A stretch of 37,712 bases of DNA from CAZPMT01 sp964587655 (GTDB lineage Bacteria; Hydrogenedentota; Hydrogenedentia; Hydrogenedentales; SLHB01). The notes under the pieces are model-generated. The model was not told where the DNA came from. It was given only the letters and a program-made list of their open reading frames with translations, and did not search any database. A program made the translations under genes and the position numbers. Shown here piece by piece: positions 14,983 through 22,973 of the stretch (positions are counted from its first letter, which is position 1; every line of letters begins with the position of its first letter). The stretch covers positions 1 to 37,712 of the forward strand of contig CAZPMT010000042.1 in the NCBI GenBank assembly GCA_964587655.1, given 5' to 3'.

Positions 14983-15396
14983 TTAGCCGCCTGTTTCCCG
15001 GAGCCGGTCGAGAACGCCGTTGACGAAACGTGGCGCGTCGTCCGTGCCGTACATTTTGGCGAGTTCGATGGCTTCGTTGATCGCCACCGCCGCGGGCACG
15101 TCGCCGACGTGGCGCATTTCATAAAGCGCGATACGCAGGATGTTCCGCTCGACCCGCCCCACGCGCTCCGGGCTCCAATTATGGACGGCCGTGTCGATAT
15201 CGGCGTCGAGCGCCGCGCGATTCATGCACACGCCCCGAACCAGAGCGTGCGCGTATTTCCTTACCTGGGGACGCGACGGCGCCATCGACCAAAATCCCTC
15301 GAACGCTTGTTGCCAGGCGTAGTCGGTGAACTCCAGCCCGAAAAGGAACTGTAGCGCGCGTTCGCGCGCCCGGCGGCGTGCTCCCCATTCAGGCAC
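14983..15396 (-). CDS. nusB: Transcription antitermination factor NusB
   Basis: 137 residues, the usual length. NusB binds boxA RNA with NusE (S10) and supports antitermination of rRNA operons. Family motifs: an N-terminal RRRARERALQFLFGLEF, VRGVCMNRAALDADI, and the conserved C-terminal ERNILRIALYEM plus VAINEAIELAKMYGT and FVNGVLDRL. Start is GTG 15396, two bases after the ribH stop codon, showing tight coupling. ribH-nusB adjacency is widespread. Confidence 0.95.
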   Translation of the reverse strand: MPEWGARRRARERALQFLFGLEFTDYAWQQAFEGFWSMAPSRPQVRKYAHALVRGVCMNRAALDADIDTAVHNWSPERVGRVERNILRIALYEMRHVGDVPAAVAINEAIELAKMYGTDDAPRFVNGVLDRLRETGG

Positions 15397-15398
15397 CG

Positions 15399-15863
15399 TC
15401 AGATCTGCTCCATCAGGTTGGCCATTTCGATGGCGGCCACGGCGGCGTCGTAACCCTTGTTGCCGGCCTTCGTCCCCGCGCGTTCGATGGCCTGCTCGAT
15501 CGTGTCGGTCGTCAGCACGCCGAACAGCACCGGAACGCCCGTGGCCAGGGAAACGTGCGCCACACCTTTCGAGACTTCGTTAGCCACGTAGTCGAAGTGA
15601 GGCGTACCGCCGCGGATAACGGCCCCAAGCGCTATGACCGCGTCGAACTTCTTCGATGCGGCCATCTTCTGCGCCACGAGCGGGATCTCGAACGCTCCCG
15701 GCGTCCACGCCACCGTGATTTCCTGCTCCGTGACGCCGTGGCGCTCGAGGGCGTCCACCGCGCCCGACAGCAGCTTGTTCGAGATGAACTCGTTGAAGCG
15801 CGACACGACTATACCGTACTTCTTGCCCTTTGAAACCAGCTTGCCTTCCAGTACCTTCGGCAT
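15399..15863 (-). CDS. ribH: 6,7-dimethyl-8-ribityllumazine synthase
   Basis: 154 residues. It condenses 5-amino-6-ribitylaminouracil with 3,4-dihydroxy-2-butanone 4-phosphate, the penultimate riboflavin step. Motifs: IVVSRFNEFIS, VAWTPGAFEIP, and ALGAVIRGGTPHFDYVANE with the catalytic His. ATG 15863 (MPKVLEG) has AAGAGGAG upstream and matches family starts; an in-frame ATG at 15920 lies in the repeat element and is less likely. It is the fourth rib gene of the locus. Confidence 0.95.
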   Translation of the reverse strand: MPKVLEGKLVSKGKKYGIVVSRFNEFISNKLLSGAVDALERHGVTEQEITVAWTPGAFEIPLVAQKMAASKKFDAVIALGAVIRGGTPHFDYVANEVSKGVAHVSLATGVPVLFGVLTTDTIEQAIERAGTKAGNKGYDAAVAAIEMANLMEQI

Positions 15864-15920
15864 ATCATTCACTCCTCTTGTGAGCTGCCCTCGAAATCTC
15901 GCGACATCTGATATTGTCAA

Positions 15921-16062
15921 TCTTAGACTTTGGATTTTGGATTCCGGGTTGAGACGCCGAAGCTTTGCGTCATGGAAAAGCGCGATTCCTGGTTATTTGC
16001 CAGTGAATTCGCATGAATCCATACCGGCCCGCGAACCCCAATCCAAAATCCAAAATCCAAAA
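15921..16062 (-). repeat. Hairpin element with ATCCAAAATC arms, copy 2
   Basis: The left arm 15921-15943 and right arm 16040-16062 are inverted (first 15 bp perfect, then diverging) around a 96-bp centre. It sits between ribBA and ribH, with its right arm directly against the ribBA stop codon. The centre is unrelated by eye to that of copy 1. Confidence 0.8.
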
Positions 16063-17256
16063 TCAAGAGATCAGGTGTCCCAGTTTCTCCTTCTTCGTCT
16101 TCAAGTACTGCTGGTTGTGCGCGCCCGGCGGGACCTCGATCGGCACACGCCCGGTGATCTGCAGACCATACCCCTCGAGGCCGGCACGCTTGATCGGGTT
16201 GTTTGTGATCAGCCGCATCCTCTTGACGCCCAGATCGGCGAGTATCTGCGCGCCGATCCCGTATTCCCTCGGATCCGGATCGAAACCGAGATGGACGTTC
16301 GCCTCGACCGTGTCCATGCCCTCGTCCTGGAGCTGGTAGGCCTTGATCTTGTTTACGAGACCGATGCTGCGCCCTTCCTGGCGCATGTAGACGAGCACGC
16401 CGCAGCCTTCCGCCTCGATCATCTGCATGGCGATGTGCAACTGCGACCCGCAATCGCACCGAAGCGAATGGAACGTGTCGCCCGTGAAGCATTCCGAGTG
16501 CACGCGCACCAGCACGTCTCCTTGCGAGGCCACGTCGCCCTTGACCAGCGCCACATGCTGATAGTCGTCGACCTCCGTCTCGTAGATAATCAGATGGAAC
16601 TCGCCATACTCCGTCGGGAGGGACGTCTCCGCCACGCGGGTGATGAGCTTCTCGTTGCGTCTGCGGTATTCGATCAGGTCTTGCGTCGTGCAGATCTTCA
16701 CGTTGTGGCGTCGAGCGAACTCGACGAGGTCCGGCATGCGCGCCATCGTCCCGTCGGGATTCATGATCTCGCAGATGACCCCCGACGGGTTAAGCCCCGC
16801 CATTCGCGCAAGGTCGACGGAACCCTCGGTCTGACCCGCGCGCACCAGGACGCCGCCGTCGCGCGCGCACAGCGGGAAGACGTGTCCCGGACGCACGAGA
16901 TCCGAGGGCCTGGATTTCGGGTCAATCGCCACGCGAATCGTGTGCGCGCGATCATGCGCGCTGATCCCCGTGGTCACGCCTTCCGCGGCCTCGATCGAAA
17001 CGTGGAAGGCCGTCTGAAAAGGCGACGTGTTCTCCGGCGCCATCGGCGGCAATTGCAGTTCGCGGATGCGGTGACTCGTCAGCGCCAGGCAGATCAGCCC
17101 TCGAGCATGCTGCGCCATGAAGTTGATCGCCTCCGGCGTGACCTTTTCCGCCGCGATCACAAGGTCGCCTTCATTCTCGCGGTCCTCATCGTCGACGAGG
17201 ATGCACATTCGTCCCGCGCGAAGCTCATCCAGTATCTCGGGAATACTTGCCGTCAT
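16063..17256 (-). CDS. ribBA: Bifunctional DHBP synthase / GTP cyclohydrolase II
   Basis: 397 residues. The N-terminal DHBP synthase half (1-~200) makes 3,4-dihydroxy-2-butanone 4-phosphate from ribulose 5-phosphate; the acidic metal loop DDEDRENEGDL and RAGQTEGSVDLARMAG are intact. The C-terminal half is GTP cyclohydrolase II, with zinc ligands in SECFTGDTFHSLRCDCG (Cys256, 267, 269) and RQEGRSIGL. Both activities look functional. It starts 9 bp after the ribE stop. Confidence 0.96.
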   Translation of the reverse strand: MTASIPEILDELRAGRMCILVDDEDRENEGDLVIAAEKVTPEAINFMAQHARGLICLALTSHRIRELQLPPMAPENTSPFQTAFHVSIEAAEGVTTGISAHDRAHTIRVAIDPKSRPSDLVRPGHVFPLCARDGGVLVRAGQTEGSVDLARMAGLNPSGVICEIMNPDGTMARMPDLVEFARRHNVKICTTQDLIEYRRRNEKLITRVAETSLPTEYGEFHLIIYETEVDDYQHVALVKGDVASQGDVLVRVHSECFTGDTFHSLRCDCGSQLHIAMQMIEAEGCGVLVYMRQEGRSIGLVNKIKAYQLQDEGMDTVEANVHLGFDPDPREYGIGAQILADLGVKRMRLITNNPIKRAGLEGYGLQITGRVPIEVPPGAHNQQYLKTKKEKLGHLIS

Positions 17257-17265
17257 TCACAACTC

Positions 17266-17895
17266 CTATAAATACCCGTGGCGGCCCAGGAAATCCATCG
17301 TCATGCCCCGGGCGTCGCCGTTCTCTTTCACATAGTGGTACACGTGCTTTCCAAGGATATCCGCTTCCAGATTCACGAGGTCGCCCGCGCGCCGCGCGCC
17401 GAGCACCGTCTTGCGTAACGTTGCCGGAATCACCGCCGCCGCAAACGTATCCTTGTCCGGATCGACAATCGTGAGACTGATCCCGTCAACCGAGATCGAA
17501 CCCTTCGGCACAAGGTAACACGCAACTTCCGGCGGCGCCTGGAATCGCAAGAGCGAAAACTCGCCCTGGTCCCGCACGCCGGCGACGCGTCCCACGCCGT
17601 CAACGTGGCCCAATACGAAGTGGCCGCCAAACCGGGCGCCCGCCTTCATGGCGCGCTCGAGATTCACCGCGTCGCCCGGACGCAACCGCGACAGCGTCGT
17701 GCGCGCGAGGGTCTCTGGCGAGGTCTGCACGACGAATCCACGGTCGGTCAACGCCGTGACCGTGAGACACGCCCCGTTGATCGCGATGCTGTCGCCCGGC
17801 TTGAGATCGTCGAGCACCGACTCGGCCATGATCGCCAGGTCCGCGCCCGACCGCCGCAGTACCGCGCCAACTTCTTCAATCAGTCCGGTAAACAT
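17266..17895 (-). CDS. ribE: Riboflavin synthase alpha subunit
   Basis: 209 residues. It dismutates two lumazines into riboflavin. It begins with the family hallmark MFTGLIEEVGAV. Two lumazine-binding repeats follow: SIAINGACLTVTAL in the first and SISVDGISLTIV in the second. GHVDGVG is also conserved. It lies 31 bp after ribD and 9 bp before ribBA. Confidence 0.95.
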   Translation of the reverse strand: MFTGLIEEVGAVLRRSGADLAIMAESVLDDLKPGDSIAINGACLTVTALTDRGFVVQTSPETLARTTLSRLRPGDAVNLERAMKAGARFGGHFVLGHVDGVGRVAGVRDQGEFSLLRFQAPPEVACYLVPKGSISVDGISLTIVDPDKDTFAAAVIPATLRKTVLGARRAGDLVNLEADILGKHVYHYVKENGDARGMTMDFLGRHGYL

Positions 17896-17926
17896 CTCGA
17901 TGCGTCACCGTTGTTCCGGCAATGGT

Positions 17927-19003
17927 TCACTTCTTGACATAGGCTTCAATGAGGACGTCCTCGCCGACTGGGATCGCCCGCATCCTCTCCAACGCAATCG
18001 CGTCGCTCATCCGCGCCGCGCCCTCGCCTTCGACCGCCGTGATGGCGTCGCGCCCGCCCACGATCTTAGGCGCAATGAAGAAAAGCAGTTTGTCGACGAT
18101 CTCTGCGCCGAACGCCGAGGCAAGCGTGGTGCCGCCGCCTTCGATGAGGACCGACGACACCTCGCGGGCCGCGAGCTCATGCATCAATAAACGCATATCA
18201 AGCCCGCTGTTGCCAGCCGGGATCCGCAACACCTCATCCGCGCCTTCAAACGACCGATCGTCAGGCACCGCGACCCACGTCGGCGCATTGCTCTTGCTGT
18301 GGAACACGTGCGCCGAAGGGTCCAGGTAATTGTCTGCGTCGCAGATGATCCGTATCGGGTCCTTTATCTTGCCTTGATCGAGACGCGTTGTCAGGCTCGG
18401 GTCATCCAGCATGACGGTGCGGCTCCCCACGAGGATCGCGTCCACCTCGTTGCGCAACTCGTGGACCATCCGCCGCGACGCCTCCGACGTGACCCATTTC
18501 GAGTCTCCGGTGCGCGTCGCGATCTTCCCGTCGAGCGACATCCCGCATTTTGCGATCACGAACGGCATCCGGCTCACGATATACTTGCAGAAGACTTCAT
18601 TGAGAAGGCGCGCCTCCTCCTCGAGCACGCCGGCGTCCACCGCGATGCCCGCGTTTCGCAACTGGAAGATCCCCTCGCCCGAAACCCGCGGATTAGGATC
18701 ATGCATCGCCACTACCACCCGCGCGGGCTTGTGGCCGATGATGAAATCCGTGCAAGGCGGCGTCTTTCCCTGAAAACAACAAGGTTCAAGCGTAACGTAA
18801 ACCGTCGCGCCCGCGACATCCGCCGCGGCGTTGATCGCATTCACCTCGGCATGCGGCTCCCCGGCCTTCTGGTGGTAACCCTCGCCGATGACGCGCCCCT
18901 CACGCACCACCACGCACCCCGCCATGGGATTCGGGCTAGTCCGGCCCCGCCCCAGCGCGGCCAGTTCAAGCGCCCGGCGCATGTATTCGCGATCCGCATC
19001 CAT
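17927..19003 (-). CDS. ribD: Bifunctional diaminohydroxyphosphoribosylaminopyrimidine deaminase / reductase
   Basis: 358 residues. The N-terminal deaminase has the zinc/catalytic HAEVNA (His51, Glu53) and EPCCFQGKTPPC (Cys75, Cys84). The C-terminal reductase (~147-358) has PFVIAKCGMSLDGKIATRTG, SKWVTSEASR, ILVGSRTVMLDDP and LIEGGG. ATG 19003 is chosen because it lies just past the riboswitch terminator; the in-frame ATG at 19015 is inside the terminator stem, and the open frame further upstream runs through the riboswitch. First gene of the rib operon, under FMN control. Confidence 0.95.
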   Translation of the reverse strand: MDADREYMRRALELAALGRGRTSPNPMAGCVVVREGRVIGEGYHQKAGEPHAEVNAINAAADVAGATVYVTLEPCCFQGKTPPCTDFIIGHKPARVVVAMHDPNPRVSGEGIFQLRNAGIAVDAGVLEEEARLLNEVFCKYIVSRMPFVIAKCGMSLDGKIATRTGDSKWVTSEASRRMVHELRNEVDAILVGSRTVMLDDPSLTTRLDQGKIKDPIRIICDADNYLDPSAHVFHSKSNAPTWVAVPDDRSFEGADEVLRIPAGNSGLDMRLLMHELAAREVSSVLIEGGGTTLASAFGAEIVDKLLFFIAPKIVGGRDAITAVEGEGAARMSDAIALERMRAIPVGEDVLIEAYVKK

Positions 19004-19040
19004 AAAACAAAACATCCCGAAAGGCACACCGCCCTCGGGA
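19002..19040 (-). terminator. Terminator of the FMN riboswitch expression platform
   Basis: On the minus strand TCCCGAGGGC and GCCTTTCGGGA form a stem (19015-19040), followed by the T-rich TGTTTTGTTTTA (down to about 19002). The ribD start codon overlaps the T tract, so termination here would shut off the whole operon when FMN is bound. Confidence 0.75.
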
Positions 19041-19087
19041 CATTCCTTTGCGTGAAAACGCAGGGCACACCTGTGTCGCCACGCCGG

Positions 19088-19196
19088 CCTTCTCCCATCC
19101 GGACTATACCGTCGGCCCCGGAATTCCACCGGGTCAACGCTTACGCGTTCGCGGGCTCTAACCGCCGGTCGGGAATCGCACCCTGTCCCGAAGGCT
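19088..19196 (-). promoter_or_regulatory. FMN riboswitch (RFN element)
   Basis: The minus strand shows the conserved RFN core in order: GGGACAGGGTGCGATTCCC, GACCGGCGGT, AGCCCGCGA, a variable stem, GACCCGGTGGAATTCCGGGG, CCGACGGTATAGTCCGGAT and GGGAGAAG. This is the aptamer that binds FMN. It lies between the promoter (19214-19242) and the terminator (19002-19040), matching a transcription-attenuation mechanism. Confidence 0.97.
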
Positions 19197-19213
19197 CGCT
19201 TCACTTCTCTTGG

Positions 19214-19242
19214 ATTCTATCAGGCCCTGGCGCCGATGTCAA
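19214..19242 (-). promoter_or_regulatory. Sigma70-type promoter of the rib operon
   Basis: Minus strand TTGACA (19237-19242), a 17-bp spacer and TAGAAT (19214-19219), 10-15 bp upstream of the riboswitch P1 stem. This is the same consensus and spacing as the promoter at 8556-8584. Confidence 0.8.
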
Positions 19243-19362
19243 CGGGGCATTCGTTTCAGCGGTTCCAGGAAAGGATTCATTGCTACATATGTGCGGAACG
19301 GATGCACCAAAACGGCGGCCGTTTTCGTCTCTATGTACAGGAACGGACAAGAGGGAAAGGCT

Positions 19363-19864
19363 ATGATGGACGTATATGTCTCCGGGCCGCCGGAGGACGT
19401 GAGGCTTCTGGCGGAGTGCAACGGTTGGCAGAGACGGTTCCGTTTTCGCGACACGCCCGTATCGGGGGCGGTCCGCCTTACCGTTGCTGACGTCGAAACA
19501 AGAAGACCGTTTTCCGTTTCACGCGGCGACGGGATTCTGATCTCGACCCATGAAAGCGACGGCATTTGCCGGTACGCCGGGATCGGAAAGGACTTCTACC
19601 TTGCTGTGTGCAGCCTGTTGGGACTTGTGCAATGGCGCGCTAACCCTCAATGAACTGCTCATCTGGGAGGACTTTTTCGTGCACGAGGAACCCCCGGGCT
19701 GCCTGTATGCGGCGCGGGATACGATCCAGGAGTACGCGCTCGCGTTCGAGTATCCCCACGTCTGCGACGCCTGCCTCGAGTTCTTCCGGTGCCTCGGCGC
19801 CGAACCCGAGGTCATGGCGCTGCAGGAGGTGCTCAACAGCGCAATGCTTCCCCGGCGCGTTTGA
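19363..19864 (+). pseudogene. Small gene with a probable frameshift, function unknown
   Basis: Two overlapping frames look like one gene. The first (ATG 19363, ribosome site GAGGGAAAGG) encodes ~80 coherent residues up to YAGIGKDFYL and then loses G/C preference at codon third positions before stopping at 19653. The second frame gains high third-position G+C from about 19595 and encodes LCAACWDLCNGALTLNELLI through EYPHVCDACLEFFRCLG, ending at TGA 19862-19864. Two CxxC pairs in the second part (CAAC, CDAC) suggest zinc binding. Alternatives are two truly overlapping genes (the second could start at ATG 19550) or an assembly error. I recognise no family. Confidence 0.5.
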
Positions 19865-19891
19865 CGGAGGACAGCCACGTTCCAGATCGAG

Positions 19892-20950
19892 TCAGGGAAT
19901 GAAACTCATGTCGCTTCGGAGCGAGCAGATCCATTCCGCAATGAGGCGGGAGGCGTTCTCGGTGTCCTTGAGCGAGATGAGTTCGACCGGCGAGTGCATA
20001 TACCGGTTTGGAATGCTTATGAGGCCCGCGGCCACACCGCCGCGACTCAACTGGATCGCGTTGGCGTCGGTTCCGGTCGCGCGCGGTTCCGCTCCCACTT
20101 GATAGGGGAGCTTCTTTGCCTTGGCCGCGGCAAGCAGTTGCTTGAACACGACGGGGTTGATGTTGGGACCGCGTCCGATGATCGGACCGCTGTGGATCCT
20201 TGCATCCCCGTGCCGCTTGACATCAGCGCTCGGGTAATCGGTGGCGTGGCCGACATCGACCGCAACGCCGACGTGCGGGTTGCAGCCGTAGCTGCTAGTT
20301 GTCGCGCCGCGAAGACCGATCTCTTCCGCCACGGTCGTCACGCAGTAGACGGCGCAATCCAGTTTCTTCTTTTCGAGCAGGCGCATCGCCTCGATAATCA
20401 CGAAGGCGCCGATGCGATCGTCGAACCCGCGCGCGACGACCTTGTCATTGCGCAGCTCGAGGTAGCCCGCGTCAATGGTGACTGAATCGCCAACCGCCGC
20501 GACCTTTTCGGCGTCCTTCTTGTTCTTCGCGCCGATGTCGATCCACATCTGGTGCATCTTGATCGCCTTGCCGCGATCCTCCGGGTCGGTCATATGGATC
20601 GCGGTCCGTCCGATGACGCCCGGCACTACTCCCTTGGCCCCGTGCACCTCGACACGCTGGCCCGCCAGCACCGTGGGATCCACACCGCCCACCGCCACGA
20701 ATGCGATGAACCCTTTGTCGTCGATGTTGTTGACCATCAGGCCGATCTCGTCCACGTGGCCCGCGAGCATGACGCGCAGCTTTCCGTCCGGGTTCTTCAC
20801 GGCGTATTGATTGCCATGGACGTCTTTATAGACCTTGTCCACGAAGGGCTGGACGTACTTCATGCAGACTTTCTGCACTTCTTCCTCGCAGCCCGATGGA
20901 CTCGGCGTCGTAACCAGCGCGCGCAGGAAATCAAGGGACTCTTTCTTCAT
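19892..20950 (-). CDS. M42-family metallopeptidase (glutamyl aminopeptidase-like)
   Basis: 352 residues, family length. Cytosolic TET-type dinuclear aminopeptidase. Metal ligands and catalytic residues follow the M42 order: GHVDEIG, ARGFDDRIGA, the catalytic VAEEIGLRGA, AVDVGHATD and the final YMHSPVE. An early TPSPSGCEEE is also typical. It starts 3 bp after the kinase stop, so it is the second gene of an araB-M42 pair. A metabolic link between them is not evident. Confidence 0.93.
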   Translation of the reverse strand: MKKESLDFLRALVTTPSPSGCEEEVQKVCMKYVQPFVDKVYKDVHGNQYAVKNPDGKLRVMLAGHVDEIGLMVNNIDDKGFIAFVAVGGVDPTVLAGQRVEVHGAKGVVPGVIGRTAIHMTDPEDRGKAIKMHQMWIDIGAKNKKDAEKVAAVGDSVTIDAGYLELRNDKVVARGFDDRIGAFVIIEAMRLLEKKKLDCAVYCVTTVAEEIGLRGATTSSYGCNPHVGVAVDVGHATDYPSADVKRHGDARIHSGPIIGRGPNINPVVFKQLLAAAKAKKLPYQVGAEPRATGTDANAIQLSRGGVAAGLISIPNRYMHSPVELISLKDTENASRLIAEWICSLRSDMSFIP

Positions 20951-20953
20951 GGG

Positions 20954-22630
20954 TCATGCTCCGGATCCGCGAACGGACAGTTTGATCTCTTTCAGGTTCT
21001 TCATGACGTTGTCGCCGCCGCGCCCGAAGAGATCATGAAGGCGCTCGTATTCGGCGAAGAGCTTTGCATACATCGCATGGTTCGCGGCGTTCGGCGCGAA
21101 CGACTCGTCGCGCACGCGCGCCATCTTGGCCGCCGCATGGGTGATGTCGTCATATCCGCCCGCGGCGGCGCCCGCGGCCACGGCGCCCCACATCGCCGCG
21201 CCGAGGGCGACGGTCTGGTCGCTGGCGCTAACCTTGATCTTGCGGTTCGTCACGTCCGCGAAGATCTGCATAAGGAGCGGGTTCTTGCCGGGGAGTCCGC
21301 CGCACGCATAGAGTTCAGTGATCGGCACGCCGTTTTGTTCGAACTGCTTGATGATCTTGCAGGTGCCGAACGCGGTGCTCTCGAGGAGCGCGCGGTACAT
21401 CTCAGCGGGCGTGGTAGTCAGCGTCATACCGACCATCAGGCCGGTGAGGTCCGCGTTGACGAGGATCGAGCGGTTGCCGTTCCACCAATCGAGACAGAGC
21501 ACGCCGGATTCGCCGACCTTCAGTTCCGCGGCATGCTTGGTCAAGTAGCCGTGGACGTCCGTTCCTTCTTTCGCGGCATCCGTCGCGACCCACGCGGGTA
21601 CGCAATTCTCGACGAACCACGCGAAGATGTCGCCCACGGCGGTCTGGCCCGCTTCAAAGCCGTAGTATCCGGGGAGGATGCCCTCTTTGACGACGCCGCA
21701 CTGGCCATCGACGACTTTCTTGTCAACGCCGCAGACCATAAGGCAGACGCTCGTGCCCATTATCATGACCATCTTGCCGGGCGTCGTTACGGCCGCGGCC
21801 GGCACGGCCACGTGCGCATCGACGCCGCCTACGGCCACGGCAGTGCCCGGTTTGAGACCGATCTTCTTGGCAATATCGGGTAGGAGGCCGCCGGCCTTCA
21901 CGCCATTGGGATAGATCTCTTCGCTGAGCTTCTCAGCAACGACATTCTCGAATCGCGGGTGCAACGCCTTGAAGAATTCCTTCGACGGATATCCTTCATC
22001 CCATATTGCTTTGTAACCCGCGGCGCATGCGTTACGTTTTTCGACGCCGCAGAGCTGAAGGACGATCCAGTCGCCGGCTTCGAGAAGGCGATCTGCCGCT
22101 TCATAGATCTTGGGGGCTTCGTTGAGGATCTGGAGAGCTTTCGGGAAGAACCATTCGCTCGATATCTTACCGCCGTACCGGGCCAGGAAATCCTCGCCGC
22201 GCTTGCGTGCGACTTCGTTGATCAGATCGGCTTCAGGTTGCGCGGCGTGATGTTTCCAGAGCTTGACCCAGGCATGGGGATTATCGGCGAATTCGGGTTT
22301 CATGCACAGGGGCGTTCCGTTCTTGTCGATCGGAAGCATCGTGCACGCCGTGAAATCCGTGCCGATCCCGATGACGTCCTCGCCACGGACACCCGATTCC
22401 TTCAGCACTTTGGGAATCGTCTGCTCGACGACGTACAGGTAGTCGCGCGGATTCTGAAGGGCCCAGTCGGGTTCGAGTCTCTTGCCGGAGCCCGGCAGCT
22501 TCACGTCGATCACGCCGTCCGGATACGGCTGCACCGCCGTTGCGATTTCCTCGCCGTTGTCGACGGCCACAAGCAGCGCCCGCCCCGATTCCGTGCCATA
22601 GTCCAGCCCAATGACGTGCTTCCGTGCCAT
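20954..22630 (-). CDS. araB: FGGY-family ribulokinase
   Basis: 558 residues, typical for AraB. It phosphorylates L-ribulose (or related ketopentoses) with ATP. Signatures: N-terminal ATPase motif GLDYGTESGRALLV, GTDFTACTMLPID, VKLWKHHAAQPEADLIN, GGKISSEWFFPKALQI, GGVDAHVAVPAAAV, and C-terminal ACGGLPGKNPLLMQIFADV with SDQTVALGAAMWGA. ATG 22630 follows AAAGGAGA with a 7-nt gap; the longer frame to 22738 lies in a repeat. No araA or araD is in the window, so the pentose pathway is incomplete here. Confidence 0.92.
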   Translation of the reverse strand: MARKHVIGLDYGTESGRALLVAVDNGEEIATAVQPYPDGVIDVKLPGSGKRLEPDWALQNPRDYLYVVEQTIPKVLKESGVRGEDVIGIGTDFTACTMLPIDKNGTPLCMKPEFADNPHAWVKLWKHHAAQPEADLINEVARKRGEDFLARYGGKISSEWFFPKALQILNEAPKIYEAADRLLEAGDWIVLQLCGVEKRNACAAGYKAIWDEGYPSKEFFKALHPRFENVVAEKLSEEIYPNGVKAGGLLPDIAKKIGLKPGTAVAVGGVDAHVAVPAAAVTTPGKMVMIMGTSVCLMVCGVDKKVVDGQCGVVKEGILPGYYGFEAGQTAVGDIFAWFVENCVPAWVATDAAKEGTDVHGYLTKHAAELKVGESGVLCLDWWNGNRSILVNADLTGLMVGMTLTTTPAEMYRALLESTAFGTCKIIKQFEQNGVPITELYACGGLPGKNPLLMQIFADVTNRKIKVSASDQTVALGAAMWGAVAAGAAAGGYDDITHAAAKMARVRDESFAPNAANHAMYAKLFAEYERLHDLFGRGGDNVMKNLKEIKLSVRGSGA

Positions 22631-22973
22631 GGGATCGTCTCCTTTCCGCACGTTTTGTCCAACGATTGTCCGCGCAATCTTAACAGAAAGAGACTGGCCA
22701 GAGGCAACTGCGGGCGGCCTCACTGCGGGCGGCCTCAAAGTGCGGCCACCTATCTATTGGCGCAGCGCCGTGCTGAGTGGTAGCCTGACAACATACCTCG
22801 AATCGGCGGAGGCGCAAACTGCATTGTGTGAATCCTTGCGCCGTGATATGCTATAAGCAATCGATAAGTTGCATAGTGCGGACTCGGGTGCACTGTGCAA
22901 GTGAATCCGGCCTCGTGAGGCTGGCATGGAAACCGTACGGAGCCTAGCAACAGAACCAGAGGAGATCAAATGC
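22631..22973. other. Intergenic region between divergent araB and the triple-repeat gene
   Basis: 343 bp without a convincing gene. It holds a 15-bp perfect tandem duplication (ACTGCGGGCGGCCTC, 22707-22721 and 22722-22736) just upstream of araB, and a candidate extended -10 box for the plus-strand gene. No strong -35/-10 pair is seen for araB. Confidence 0.6.
22849..22857 (+). promoter_or_regulatory. Candidate extended -10 promoter of the triple-repeat gene
   Basis: TGCTATAAG, an extended -10 (TGnTATAAT-like), 117 bp upstream of ATG 22974. No good -35 box is present, which extended -10 promoters can tolerate. Confidence 0.35.

Noticed and set aside
14802..16062. ATCCAAAA repeats as a CRISPR array
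   Set aside because: Units are 8-9 bp with no unique spacers and are organised as inverted arms.
15634..17271. 545-codon plus-strand frame opposite ribH and ribBA
   Set aside because: Shadow of two certain genes on the other strand; no domain sense.
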